DNA of 64,000 bases from Sulfurimonas sp. (GTDB lineage: Bacteria > Campylobacterota > Campylobacteria > Campylobacterales > Sulfurimonadaceae), in assembly GCA_013791885.1 (NCBI GenBank), contig VMSZ01000068.1, positions 18,055 through 82,054 on the forward strand, written 5' to 3'. This document shows, in pieces, positions 1 through 8,905 of the stretch. Each line of letters starts with the position of its first letter. Position 1 is the stretch's first letter. The translations under genes and the position numbers were made by a program. The notes beneath the pieces are model-generated. The model was given only the letters and a program-made list of their open reading frames with translations, had not been told where the DNA came from and made no database searches.

Positions 1-379
1 TCACACCGGCAATTGTCTCTGTGTCAGATGAACGGGGCTTAGCAAACTGCCCGCCTAAGCGTCCGACTTTAACTACAGGAAGTCCACCGGCATATGTCAT
101 AACCACAGACATTTGTAAAAGTGCCTTAAAAGTATCACGAATGTTTACTGCATGAAATTCACTAAAGCTCTCAGCACAGTCCCCGCCTTGAAGTAAAAAA
201 GCTTTACCTTCAGCTACGTTTGCCAATTGCTCTTTCAATGAACGTGCTTCACCTGCAAATACCAACGGCGGATAATTTTTTAATTCTGATAAAACTCTGT
301 CCAATTCACCTTGGTTTGGATATGTCGGTTGTTGTAAAACTGGCTTATCTTTCCAGCTCGAAGGAGTCCAAATACTCAT
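1..379 (-). CDS. Class II DAHP synthase, N-terminal part (runs off window)
   Basis: 3-Deoxy-7-phosphoheptulonate synthase condenses phosphoenolpyruvate and erythrose-4-phosphate, the entry step of the shikimate pathway. This gene is missing from the ORF track. Reading the minus strand from the ATG at 379 gives [20 protein letters not shown] and about 126 open codons to the window edge. The GGDCAESF segment contains the metal-binding Cys region typical of the class II (plant/Mycobacterium-like) family, and the WTPSSW..KP start is also typical. Full family length is about 450 residues, so roughly a quarter is present. It is divergent from the GGDEF gene. trpE and aroE, further right, belong to the same pathway but are not in its operon. 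Confidence 0.9.
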   Translation of the reverse strand, partial: MSIWTPSSWKDKPVLQQPTYPNQGELDRVLSELKNYPPLVFAGEARSLKEQLANVAEGKAFLLQGGDCAESFSEFHAVNIRDTFKALLQMSVVMTYAGGLPVVKVGRLGGQFAKPRSSDTETIAGV

Positions 380-510
380 AATAAAACCTTATTTTTATAA
401 TTTTTGTGATTCTAGCAAAAAAGAGCTAAAATAGCTCTGATAAGAATTTATCTTTTGCTCTTCATAGCACTCATGTTAGCATATGAAAGTTTTTTTTATG
501 CTTTGCCATG

Positions 511-516
511 TATAAT
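511..516 (+). promoter_or_regulatory. Putative sigma-70 -10 box for the GGDEF gene
   Basis: A perfect TATAAT lies 29 bases upstream of the GGDEF start codon, in an AT-rich divergent intergenic region with a T-run (about 491-497) upstream. No clear -35 box is visible, which is usual for Campylobacterota. A small AGAGCT-AAAAT-AGCTCT hairpin (422-438) lies between the two divergent genes. It has no T-tail, and I assign it no role. Confidence 0.5.
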
Positions 517-544
517 AACGAAATAATTTCAATATGGACAGCCA

Positions 545-1453
545 ATGCAAAAAGATGATCTAAAGTCTCTTGTCACTCAAATGTATGTCAATCTTCTCGA
601 ACAAATAGAAGCGGAAGAAGCAGCTACAGTTGAACAGGTAGCAGGATATTTACAAGATGCATCAAACGCTATTGCCAATATTAACGAGCAAGAGCTACAC
701 TCTATGGACGAAGCAAAAATGCTTTTTACCAACGCATACAAAGAGATTGCAAAAGAAAGTTTGTCTTCATACCAAGACACAAATGAAAAATTTGAAGAAA
801 TTGCATATATGCATGAACAGACAGTGAACGAATGCAACACTTTAATTAATTTACCTGCACTCACTGAGCGTTTTAATGACATCCAAACACACATGAGTGA
901 TGAAGTAAAAAAAGCAAATGACAGAATTATGCAACTTGTTGAACAGGTAAAAATTCTTGAAGAAACTTCCAATTTAGATTCGCTCACAAAAGTCTATAAC
1001 AGACGGGCTTTAACAACTTATCTTGAAGAGGTATGCTCAAGAGAAAATGTCAACTATGAACTTCATCTTCTCATGATGGATATTGATGACTTTAAAGTGA
1101 TTAATGATACTTATGGCCATGTTGCCGGAGATAAAATTTTAATTTTTCTAGCAAATATTTTGAAAAAAACTCTACGAGACGGAGACAAAATATTTAGATA
1201 CGGCGGCGAAGAATTTATTATTATTTTAAATCGAATAGATACACTGCACTGTAAAAATATAACAAACAGACTTTTAGAGCTTGTACGAAAGAACAAGCTT
1301 ATTTATAAAGGTCAAAATATTCAGATTACTCTAAGTATCGGTGCAAGTAAATATAAAGAAAGTGACACCCCAGACACACTCTTAGCAAGAGCAGATAAAG
1401 CACTATACAAAGCAAAACATAGTGGAAAAAATCAAATGTATTCGGAAGTATAA
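545..1453 (+). CDS. GGDEF diguanylate cyclase
   Basis: Predicted to make cyclic di-GMP from two GTP. The first ~135 residues are predicted helical and Glu/Ala-rich, with no membrane segment, and probably act as a cytoplasmic sensor or dimerisation region. The GGDEF domain covers about residues 140-302, starting at LDSLTKVYNRRAL. The active-site signature is intact as GGEEF (residues 220-224). An RDGD inhibitory site sits exactly five residues upstream, so feedback by c-di-GMP is expected. The gene ends three bases before cvpA and heads a rightward gene string. Its signal is unknown. The ATG at 545 follows a TATAAT box, although the SD is weak. Confidence 0.9.
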   Translation: MQKDDLKSLVTQMYVNLLEQIEAEEAATVEQVAGYLQDASNAIANINEQELHSMDEAKMLFTNAYKEIAKESLSSYQDTNEKFEEIAYMHEQTVNECNTLINLPALTERFNDIQTHMSDEVKKANDRIMQLVEQVKILEETSNLDSLTKVYNRRALTTYLEEVCSRENVNYELHLLMMDIDDFKVINDTYGHVAGDKILIFLANILKKTLRDGDKIFRYGGEEFIIILNRIDTLHCKNITNRLLELVRKNKLIYKGQNIQITLSIGASKYKESDTPDTLLARADKALYKAKHSGKNQMYSEV

Positions 1454-1455
1454 AA

Positions 1456-2106
1456 ATGGAATTTAGTTATTTTGATCTCGTAGCAGCAGTTATCATCCTC
1501 CTTTTAGGTTTAAAAGGAATTATCAACGGTTTTTTTAAAGAAGCATTTGGTTTAATAGGTATTATTGGCGGTATATTTATCGCATCACGTGTCGGCAATG
1601 AAGTTGGAGAATATCTCAGTGAGCTCATTTTCAAATTTGAAAACAGTGCAGCCGTAAATTTTACGGGTTTTTTAGTAACCTTGGCTGCGTTTTGGTTTAT
1701 TATGGTTATCTCAGGAGCATTATTTAAAAAATTGAGTTCTATGAGCGGCCTTGGTCCTGTAGACAAACTTTTTGGTTTTATTCTGGGCTCAAGTAAGTTT
1801 TTTCTTATTGCAGCGGTTATCGCTCATGCAGCGTACAACATTAAAGCTGTTAAGTCTACACTTGACCCAATTATGCAAAACAGTACTCTTTTTCCTATTT
1901 TGGTTGAAACTGGAGCTTTTATTATGAAAATAGACCCGGTAGAAATTAGCGATGATATCAATGCAACTATTATGAAGAGTACAGAAATTTTAGATGCAAA
2001 TGTTACGGAATTAACGCAGTCTAAAACTTCACAAATAATAGACGAAGTTAAAAGTGCTTTAGAGCAAAACAGTACTAAACTCCCGACTCAAAGTGAAAAA
2101 AAGTAG
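1456..2106 (+). CDS. cvpA: CvpA family membrane protein
   Basis: An inner-membrane protein of the CvpA family, which is linked in other bacteria to colicin V production and envelope stress tolerance; its molecular activity is not settled. About four hydrophobic segments lie within residues 5-125, with the family-typical N-terminal pattern (FDLVAAVIILLLGLKGIINGFF). A polar, probably helical C-terminal tail of ~90 residues follows. CvpA next to lysS and glyA is the order I recall for Helicobacter pylori. The ATG lies two bases after the GGDEF stop, so the genes are probably co-transcribed. Confidence 0.85.
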   Translation: MEFSYFDLVAAVIILLLGLKGIINGFFKEAFGLIGIIGGIFIASRVGNEVGEYLSELIFKFENSAAVNFTGFLVTLAAFWFIMVISGALFKKLSSMSGLGPVDKLFGFILGSSKFFLIAAVIAHAAYNIKAVKSTLDPIMQNSTLFPILVETGAFIMKIDPVEISDDINATIMKSTEILDANVTELTQSKTSQIIDEVKSALEQNSTKLPTQSEKK

Positions 2107-2107
2107 T

Positions 2108-2587
2108 ATGGCCTCAAAAATAATCACTGACTTCAATACGAAAACAGTTGAATATGAAGAGTTGCTACATGACTTTAAGGCCTTGTTGAAAAAAAACAAT
2201 CTTAAGTTCACAATACAGAGAGAAGTTATCTTAGAAACTCTTTATAATTCTGATGAACATTTAACTCCTGAACTGCTTTACAATCTTATACAAGAAAAAT
2301 ATCCGAATTTAAACACTGGTATTGCGACAGTATACAGAACACTTTCTCTGCTTGAGGATTCAAATGTTGTAACATCTTTGTCTTTTGGCGCACAAGGCAA
2401 AAAATATGAACTTGGAACCAAAAAACATCATGACCATATTATCTGTACCGAATGCGGAGTCATAACTGAATTTGTAGATGAAAATATAGAAGAGAGACAG
2501 CATGCAATTGCAGATTCATTAGGTTTTGAGATGCTTGATCACTCTATGCAAATTTATGGTATCTGCAAAAAATGCCAAAATAAATAA
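2108..2587 (+). CDS. fur: Fur-family transcriptional regulator
   Basis: A ferric uptake regulator-type repressor with an N-terminal winged helix (about residues 15-85, including LTPELLYN and GIATVYRTL) and a C-terminal dimerisation and metal domain. It carries the HHDHIIC metal-site sequence and the two CxxC pairs (CTEC, CKKC) of a structural zinc site. The ORF track starts at a GTG (2093) inside cvpA. The in-frame ATG at 2108, just after the cvpA stop, fits better, giving 159 residues. The family includes Fur, PerR and Zur. The N-terminal extension and double CxxC favour Fur, but the metal cannot be assigned from sequence. Position before lysS suggests operon transcription. Confidence 0.82.
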   Translation: MASKIITDFNTKTVEYEELLHDFKALLKKNNLKFTIQREVILETLYNSDEHLTPELLYNLIQEKYPNLNTGIATVYRTLSLLEDSNVVTSLSFGAQGKKYELGTKKHHDHIICTECGVITEFVDENIEERQHAIADSLGFEMLDHSMQIYGICKKCQNK

Positions 2588-2610
2588 AACAAAAAATAAA
2601 GGAAACAGTA

Positions 2611-4128
2611 TTGATTTTTGACAATAAATTCATTCAGCAAAGAATCGAAAAAGCAGAATTATTAAGAAGTATGGGTATTAATCCCTATGCGAATGATTCT
2701 AAAAGAAATACAACTATAAAAAAATACAACAATGTAAACTCAGATGTTTTTGAAAAAGAGAATCAACGTGATGAACACCGTCACTACACGGTAAGCGGTC
2801 GTATTAAATTGTTCAGAGTAATGGGTAAAGCAAGCTTTATAGAGATGGAAGATGAGAGCGGATCACTTCAGGTTTATGTAGCAAGAGACAACCTTCCTGA
2901 AGGTTTTTACAATGATGTATTCAAGAAAAACATCGAGACCGGAGATATTGTAGAAGTTGCTGGCTATCCTTTTGTAACAGGAAAAGGGGAACTTTCACTC
3001 CATGCTTCTTCTTTTAAACTCTTAACAAAGGCTATTTCACCTCTTCCTGAAAAATTTCACGGAATTACAGATAAAGAAATTAGATACAGAAAACGCTATT
3101 TAGATTTAATTATGAACGCTGATGTTCGTAAAACATTTAAAATTCGCTCGAATGTTATCTCTCTAACGAGAAGATTTTTTGAAGACAAAGGCTTTTTAGA
3201 AGTAGAAACGCCAATGATGCACCCTATTGCAGGCGGAGCAAATGCTAAACCCTTTGTTACGCATCACAATGCACTTAAAATAGACAGATACTTAAGAATT
3301 GCTCCTGAACTTTATTTAAAACGCCTCATTGTCGGTGGTTTTGAAGCCGTATTTGAAATAAACCGTAACTTTAGAAATGAAGGTATGGACGCAACACATA
3401 ATCCTGAGTTTACTTCTATAGAATTTTATTGGGCATACAAAACTTACAAAGATTTAATTATAATTACAAAAGAGTATTTCAAATATTTATTTGACCATCT
3501 CAACTTGCCGACACTTCTTCCGTATGGTGATTTAGAGATTAACTTTGATAATTTCACTGAAATTCCTCTTATAGAGTCATTAACAACTGTTGGCGGCGTT
3601 CCTGCTGATGTTGTTTACGACAAAGAAAAAATTGTTGCGTTTTTAAATTCTAAAAACATTACAGTAAAACCGGGGCTTAATTTAGGGCAGCTTCAGGGTG
3701 AACTTTTTGACGAATTCGTTGAAGAAAAACTTATAGACCCAACGTTTATTACAGAGTATCCGGTAGAAATTTCTCCACTTGCAAGAAGAAGCGATACTAA
3801 TCCGGATATTACAGAAAGATTTGAGCTTTTCATAGCAGGACGTGAGATAGCCAACGCATTTAGCGAGTTAAACGACCCGGTTGACCAACTTGGACGTTTT
3901 GAAGGCCAAATGGCAGCTAAAGACAGCGGAGATGATGAAGCTCACGAGATGGATGAGGACTTCATAGATGCACTTAGCTACGGAATGGCTCCTACAGCAG
4001 GACAAGGTATTGGGATAGATAGATTGGTTATGCTTCTAACAAACGAGCACTCAATTAGGGATGTTTTACTGTTTCCTGCAATGAAACCGTTACACAAAGA
4101 TGAATTAAATCAAGAAGAAGAGGTATAA
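2611..4128 (+). CDS. lysS: Lysyl-tRNA synthetase (class II)
   Basis: Charges tRNA-Lys with lysine. The 505-residue length is normal for the bacterial class II enzyme. An N-terminal OB-fold anticodon-binding domain covers about residues 55-150. The class II catalytic domain follows, with motif 2 ([14 protein letters not shown]) and motif 3 ([11 protein letters not shown]). Translation appears to start at TTG (2611), preceded by AAAGGA; the frame has no nearby ATG. glyA starts two bases after the stop. The cvpA-lysS-glyA order is shared with H. pylori from memory. Confidence 0.97.
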   Translation: MIFDNKFIQQRIEKAELLRSMGINPYANDSKRNTTIKKYNNVNSDVFEKENQRDEHRHYTVSGRIKLFRVMGKASFIEMEDESGSLQVYVARDNLPEGFYNDVFKKNIETGDIVEVAGYPFVTGKGELSLHASSFKLLTKAISPLPEKFHGITDKEIRYRKRYLDLIMNADVRKTFKIRSNVISLTRRFFEDKGFLEVETPMMHPIAGGANAKPFVTHHNALKIDRYLRIAPELYLKRLIVGGFEAVFEINRNFRNEGMDATHNPEFTSIEFYWAYKTYKDLIIITKEYFKYLFDHLNLPTLLPYGDLEINFDNFTEIPLIESLTTVGGVPADVVYDKEKIVAFLNSKNITVKPGLNLGQLQGELFDEFVEEKLIDPTFITEYPVEISPLARRSDTNPDITERFELFIAGREIANAFSELNDPVDQLGRFEGQMAAKDSGDDEAHEMDEDFIDALSYGMAPTAGQGIGIDRLVMLLTNEHSIRDVLLFPAMKPLHKDELNQEEEV

Positions 4129-4130
4129 AA

Positions 4131-5378
4131 ATGAGTTTTTTAAAAGAATTTGACAATGAAATATTTGAGTTATGCGAGAAAGAGTTAGAGCGTCAGACTG
4201 ACCACTTAGAGATGATTGCATCTGAGAATTTTACACTTCCTGCAGTAATGGAAGCTATGGGTTCTGTTTTTACTAACAAATACGCAGAGGGTTATCCTGC
4301 TAAACGCTACTACGGTGGTTGTGAATATGCTGATGGCGTTGAGCAATTGGCAATAGACAGAGCTTGTGAGCTTTTTGGATGTAATTATGCAAATGTTCAA
4401 CCTCACTCAGGTTCACAGGCAAATGCTGCTGTTTATGCAGGTTTACTAAAAGCCGGTGATAAACTTCTTGGTATGGATTTAAGTCATGGCGGTCACCTAA
4501 CACATGGTTCTAAGCCAAGTTTTTCCGGTCAAAACTATTCTAGTTTTACATACGGTGTTGAACTTGACGGTCGTATTAATTATGATAGAGTTTTAGATAT
4601 AGCAAAAATTACTCAACCAAAAATAATAGTTTGCGGTGCTTCTGCTTATGCAAGAGAAATAGACTTTAAAAAATTTCGTGAAATTGCTGATGAAGTAGGC
4701 GCAATTTTATTTGCGGACATCGCACACATTGCAGGTCTTGTAGCTGCCGGTGAACACCCTAGCCCATTTCCTCATGCCCACGTTGTAACAACGACAACAC
4801 ACAAAACTCTTGCAGGTCCAAGAGGCGGTATGATTATGACAAATGATGAAGAGATTGCAAAAAAAATGAATTCGGCAATTTTCCCGGCACTTCAAGGCGG
4901 GCCTTTAGTTCATGTTATCGCTGCTAAAGCCGTTGGATTCAAACACAATCTTTCACCTGCGTGGAAAGATTATGCTAAACAGGTAAAAGCAAATGCAAAA
5001 GTCTTAGCTGAAGTACTTATGAAAAGAGGCTATGATGTAGTAAGCGGAGGAACTGACAACCACTTAGTGCTAGTATCTTTTGTCGGCCGTGAATTCTCTG
5101 GTAAAGATGCAGATGCTGCACTTGGAAATGCTGGGATAACAATCAATAAAAACACTGTTCCAGGTGAAACAAGAAGTCCTTTTGTTACATCAGGTATCCG
5201 TGTTGGTAGTCCGGCACTTACATCACGTGGTATGAAAGAAAAAGAGTTTGAACTTATTGCAAACAAAATGGCTGATGTTTTAGATGATATTAACAACACT
5301 GAACTTCAAGCAAAAATTAAAGAAGAATTAAAAGCTTTAGCTCAAAATTTTGTAATCTATCATCAATCAACATATTAA
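4131..5378 (+). CDS. glyA: Serine hydroxymethyltransferase
   Basis: A PLP enzyme interconverting serine and glycine with tetrahydrofolate, supplying one-carbon units. The 415-residue length is standard. Visible family features are the N-terminal LEMIASENF segment, the [13 protein letters not shown] substrate loop, and the PLP-binding lysine in [14 protein letters not shown]. It sits two bases after lysS and ten before the DUF1882 gene, consistent with one transcript. Nothing unusual was seen. Confidence 0.97.
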   Translation: MSFLKEFDNEIFELCEKELERQTDHLEMIASENFTLPAVMEAMGSVFTNKYAEGYPAKRYYGGCEYADGVEQLAIDRACELFGCNYANVQPHSGSQANAAVYAGLLKAGDKLLGMDLSHGGHLTHGSKPSFSGQNYSSFTYGVELDGRINYDRVLDIAKITQPKIIVCGASAYAREIDFKKFREIADEVGAILFADIAHIAGLVAAGEHPSPFPHAHVVTTTTHKTLAGPRGGMIMTNDEEIAKKMNSAIFPALQGGPLVHVIAAKAVGFKHNLSPAWKDYAKQVKANAKVLAEVLMKRGYDVVSGGTDNHLVLVSFVGREFSGKDADAALGNAGITINKNTVPGETRSPFVTSGIRVGSPALTSRGMKEKEFELIANKMADVLDDINNTELQAKIKEELKALAQNFVIYHQSTY

Positions 5379-5388
5379 GGTGTAACTT

Positions 5389-5931
5389 ATGACGGCAATG
5401 GATCTCAAACTTATTAAAATGATTAGTGATCATTACTGGATTAAAAGAGATGCGGTAGTGGACAAACTGGTGTTTAAAGGACGTACTTTTTACAATAAAT
5501 ATGAAAAAGTCAATGCAACACTCAGTCAAGCACTCATTAATCAACATATAAAAGGTGAGATTACATTGGCTCACTCACTTGTGAATGCCCATAATAAAGT
5601 TGAGAATATAGTCATTGACTATAACGGTAGAGATCCTGAACGTTTTTATCATAAGGCACAACTTTTGCTTCGTGAAGAAGGATACATAAACTTTACGGCA
5701 TATAAGACTAAGACTGAGGGTCATCTTCATCTTTATATCCATAAAGGGCATACAACACTTCAGGAGGCTATACAGCTTGGTAAAATGATTTCAATGAAAT
5801 TGGCAAGCAAGCAACCTATGCAGTGGAGAATGTTTCCAAACGCAGATATGCCGGACGAATACAATATTCTCACTCTGCCATATGAGGTTTATGCGAAAGA
5901 GCGTGGTGCTTCTTGGTCGAAGCATATGTAA
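5389..5931 (+). CDS. DUF1882 family protein
   Basis: A conserved protein of unknown function that I recognise as the DUF1882 family, restricted as far as I know to Campylobacterota (H. pylori HP0184-like, also next to glyA). It has 180 residues and no signal peptide or membrane segment, so it is probably cytoplasmic. It is rich in His, Lys and aromatic residues. Conserved-looking stretches are [20 protein letters not shown] and [20 protein letters not shown]. Retained synteny with lysS-glyA suggests a housekeeping role, but nothing in the sequence defines an activity. Confidence 0.8.
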   Translation: MTAMDLKLIKMISDHYWIKRDAVVDKLVFKGRTFYNKYEKVNATLSQALINQHIKGEITLAHSLVNAHNKVENIVIDYNGRDPERFYHKAQLLLREEGYINFTAYKTKTEGHLHLYIHKGHTTLQEAIQLGKMISMKLASKQPMQWRMFPNADMPDEYNILTLPYEVYAKERGASWSKHM

Positions 5932-5972
5932 TTTTAGGTATTATTTAAACTTAAGAATAAAAAGGTTATAAA

Positions 5973-6647
5973 ATGCAAGAAAAAAACGAACTAAACGACA
6001 TTATATTAAATAAAAATAATTCAGGTAATGGCAATAAAAAAATTGTTTTAGCTGTTGCTACTCTTGGAATTATTTTAATTATAGTTGTTATGCTTATGAA
6101 CAGCATCACCTCAAGCGGAACAGATAATCTGCCTCAAGCCGTATTACCTCCAGAACCAACTGCAGTGACTTCAAATGAAACTGCTCAAGAACCTCTTTTT
6201 GAAGAAGTGCCGGTAGTTCAGGAAAGTGCTCAAGAAAATGACAACCTAGATAATATTACTCAAAAGCTAAAACAAGAGAGTCAAGAAGAGAAATCGTCTC
6301 CTGCGCCTCAAGCACAAGCTGAAGAGCCTGAGCCGGTAATGACAGAAAAAGCAGAGCCGGTAAAAGCACCTGTAGTATCCAAAAAAGAGACAACAAGAGT
6401 GAAAACAAGCACAGGCGGTTCTCACTATATTCAAGTTGGCTCTTTCTCGAAATATGCACCAAATAAAACATTCCTTAAATCTATTACGGACAAAGGATAC
6501 AAATACGAGTTCCGTGAAGTTAAAGTAAATTCACAAACTGTAAACAAAGTTTTAGTTGGACCTTTTTCAGATGAAAATGAAGCAAGAGATGCTTTAAAAG
6601 TTATTCGTAAAAGCGTTGAATCTGGTGCTTTTATTACAAAAATATAA
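5973..6647 (+). CDS. SPOR-domain membrane-anchored protein
   Basis: Probably a septal or peptidoglycan-binding envelope protein. Residues ~24-44 form one transmembrane segment (IVLAVATLGIILIIVVMLM) after a short cytoplasmic tail. A ~100-residue Pro/Glu/Gln-rich periplasmic linker follows. The C-terminal SPOR domain (about residues 148-224) begins HYIQVGSF and contains KVLVGPFSDENEA. SPOR domains bind glycan strands lacking stem peptides at division sites, so a role in division is inferred. It lies between the glyA/DUF1882 pair and trpE, with its own leader on each side. Confidence 0.85.
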   Translation: MQEKNELNDIILNKNNSGNGNKKIVLAVATLGIILIIVVMLMNSITSSGTDNLPQAVLPPEPTAVTSNETAQEPLFEEVPVVQESAQENDNLDNITQKLKQESQEEKSSPAPQAQAEEPEPVMTEKAEPVKAPVVSKKETTRVKTSTGGSHYIQVGSFSKYAPNKTFLKSITDKGYKYEFREVKVNSQTVNKVLVGPFSDENEARDALKVIRKSVESGAFITKI

Positions 6648-6657
6648 ATCTTAATTT

Positions 6658-6678
6658 CCCCTTTTAGATTCAAAGGGG
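6658..6678 (+). other. Hairpin in the trpE leader
   Basis: CCCCTTT-TAGATTC-AAAGGGG is a 7-bp perfect stem in the 57-base gap between the SPOR gene and trpE. No T-run follows, so it is not a standard terminator. No Trp-rich leader peptide was found, so classical trp attenuation is not supported. Its role is open. Confidence 0.4.
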
Positions 6679-6704
6679 GAGCATATCCCTTCAAAAGGCT
6701 AACC

Positions 6705-8114
6705 TTGATACACTCCAAACAATTTATTCTTGACCAGTTTGCTCCAATCGCTGTTTATGCAAAACTCAAAACCATTTTTAAGAATGAAATTTCTTATCTT
6801 TTTGAAAGTGCCGGACAATCTGAAGGAAACTACAGTTTCATTTGTATTGGCGCCAGAGAAAGACTTCAGTTTATTGACAATAAAACAATTTATACGGATG
6901 CTCAAGGAATACAAAATATCAGAGAAGAAAATCCTTTTATTTTTTTAAAAAACTACTATAAGGGCATAAATACTCACCCTTACAAAGAAGCTACAAAAAA
7001 ACTCAACGTCGGCTATATTGACGGCTTTATAGGCTATATCGGTTATGACATGGTAAAAGTTTTTGAACCAAAACTTCACTCTACTATGGACAACCTTATC
7101 GATGAGCTTCATACTCCGGACTTGGACTTAATTTTGCCTAAAATGGTACTTATCTATTCTCATAAAAATCATCAAATTTCTCTTATATCGATGCTTGGTG
7201 AATTCAGTGAAAAGTTTGATTCCATTGAGGAAGAACTCAAAAGCAGTTACGAGTATGTTCATATGAAACATAATGTCGGTTCAGACAAAGGAAGTTTTGC
7301 ACACTCTAAAGAGAAGTTTTTTGAAATGATAGACAAGTCAAAAGAGATGATTCGCAGCGGTGATGTTTTTCAAATTCTTATGACAAACCGTTTTACAAGA
7401 AACATCAAAGTTGACCCTTTTAGTTTTTACAGAATTTTACGAACAAAGAATCCCTCTCCTTATATGTTTTTGATGGAGTATGAAGATTTTAACATTGTAG
7501 GGAGTTCACCGGAAGTTATGGTGAGGCTCAGTGAGGGAGAACTTCTTCTTCGTCCAATTGCGGGAACTCGTAAACGCGGCGACACGAAAGAGAGAGACAA
7601 AGAACTTGAGCTCGAACTTTTAGCGGATCCTAAAGAGCTTGCAGAACATCTTATGCTTATAGATTTGGGTAGAAATGACATAGGACGCGTTGCTAAAACC
7701 GGTACTGTAAAAGTAGAAGACATGATGCATATTGAGCGTTTTTCTCATGTTATGCACATCGTCTCCGACGTTACAGCCCAACTTGCAGACGACAAAGATA
7801 TGTTTGACCTCTTCATGGCAACATTTACAGCAGGAACCATGACAGGAGCACCAAAAATACGCGCGATGGAGCTCATTGCAGAGTATGAGGGCATCAAACG
7901 CGGCTTTTACAGCGGAAGCGTAGGGTACTTTGGTTTTGATGGCAATATGGACAGTGCTATCACCATCAGAACGGCTATGGTTAAAGAGGATAAAGTTGTA
8001 CTTCAAGCAGGTGCAGGCATTGTTGCGGACAGCCAAAAGGAACTGGAGTATCTTGAAGTTGAAAACAAACTCGGTGCGCTCATCCACTCTTTAGAAGATT
8101 TAGACGAAAAATAA
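6705..8114 (+). CDS. trpE: Anthranilate synthase component I
   Basis: Makes anthranilate from chorismate (with a glutamine amidotransferase partner, not in this window), the first step to tryptophan. The C-terminal chorismate-binding domain shows PIAGTRKRG, LIDLGRNDIGRV and the TAGTMTGAPKIRAMELI block. The LFES motif near residue 38 matches the N-terminal element used for Trp feedback inhibition. The length of 469 is typical. The start is TTG at 6705, about six bases after AAAGG. aroE follows with a one-base overlap (TAATG). trpE is separated here from the other trp genes. Aminodeoxychorismate synthase (PabB) is the main alternative, but the match looks better to TrpE. Confidence 0.88.
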   Translation: MIHSKQFILDQFAPIAVYAKLKTIFKNEISYLFESAGQSEGNYSFICIGARERLQFIDNKTIYTDAQGIQNIREENPFIFLKNYYKGINTHPYKEATKKLNVGYIDGFIGYIGYDMVKVFEPKLHSTMDNLIDELHTPDLDLILPKMVLIYSHKNHQISLISMLGEFSEKFDSIEEELKSSYEYVHMKHNVGSDKGSFAHSKEKFFEMIDKSKEMIRSGDVFQILMTNRFTRNIKVDPFSFYRILRTKNPSPYMFLMEYEDFNIVGSSPEVMVRLSEGELLLRPIAGTRKRGDTKERDKELELELLADPKELAEHLMLIDLGRNDIGRVAKTGTVKVEDMMHIERFSHVMHIVSDVTAQLADDKDMFDLFMATFTAGTMTGAPKIRAMELIAEYEGIKRGFYSGSVGYFGFDGNMDSAITIRTAMVKEDKVVLQAGAGIVADSQKELEYLEVENKLGALIHSLEDLDEK

Positions 8115-8905
8115 TGCAGTTATTTGCAATCTTTGGTGACCCTGTAGCACACTCCCGCTCTCCGCTTATGCATAACAGCGTTTTTAAAAACGCAGCTGTT
8201 GATGCCTGCTATACGAGAGTTCATCTTCAAGACGGCTCAAAACTTCGAGAAACTTTTTTTGCCTTAGGTTTAAGCGGTGCCAACATTACAGTTCCCCATA
8301 AAGAGGCTGCGTTTGAGGCCTGTGATGAGATACGAGGTTTTGCAAACAAAGTCGGCGTTGTAAACACCATAGTCAATGAAAATGGCAGACTTATAGGCTA
8401 CAACACAGACGCCGATGGTTTTATGTTCTCTATAGAAGAGTTCAAAAATATTAAAAACATACTTATAATAGGCGCCGGTGGAACTGCCAAGGCACTTGCC
8501 GCAAGATTTTTGCAAGAAGAATACCATGTAAGTGTTTTAAACAGAAGTGCTGCCCGTCTTGCTTATTTTAAAGAACTCGGATGTGAGTGTTTCTCTTGGG
8601 AAAATTTTGAATTAAAAAAATATGACCTTGTTGTCAATACAACATCTGCCGGTCTCAAAGATGAAGAGTTTCCATGCCCGCAAACAATATTGGAAAATAT
8701 TTTAATAAACTGTTCTTACGCAGCAGACGCCATCTACGGCAAGGTCACTCCATTTTTAAAACTCGCTCATGAAAAAAATATACCCGCAAAAGACGGAGCA
8801 AATATGCTTCTTGGACAGGGAGTTTTAGCAAATGAACTTTTCTTACATGGGACTTTAGACAAAGAGCTCATAAAAACTCTTATGTCTCATAGTTTCAAAC
8901 TCTAA
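8114..8905 (+). CDS. aroE: Shikimate dehydrogenase
   Basis: NADPH-dependent reduction of 3-dehydroshikimate to shikimate. The 263 residues include the N-terminal shikimate site (GDPVAHSRSPLMHN), the catalytic Lys region (ANITVPHKE), the nucleotide-binding IIGAGGTAKA loop and NRSAAR cofactor segment, and the C-terminal DGANMLLGQG. It is translationally coupled to trpE by a one-base overlap, placing two aromatic amino acid steps together. Its stop overlaps the stop of the convergent P-type ATPase gene. Confidence 0.96.
   Translation: MQLFAIFGDPVAHSRSPLMHNSVFKNAAVDACYTRVHLQDGSKLRETFFALGLSGANITVPHKEAAFEACDEIRGFANKVGVVNTIVNENGRLIGYNTDADGFMFSIEEFKNIKNILIIGAGGTAKALAARFLQEEYHVSVLNRSAARLAYFKELGCECFSWENFELKKYDLVVNTTSAGLKDEEFPCPQTILENILINCSYAADAIYGKVTPFLKLAHEKNIPAKDGANMLLGQGVLANELFLHGTLDKELIKTLMSHSFKL

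Noticed and set aside
6658-6704. trp attenuator before trpE.
   Set aside because: The hairpin exists, but there is no Trp-codon leader peptide and no T-run or alternative stem.
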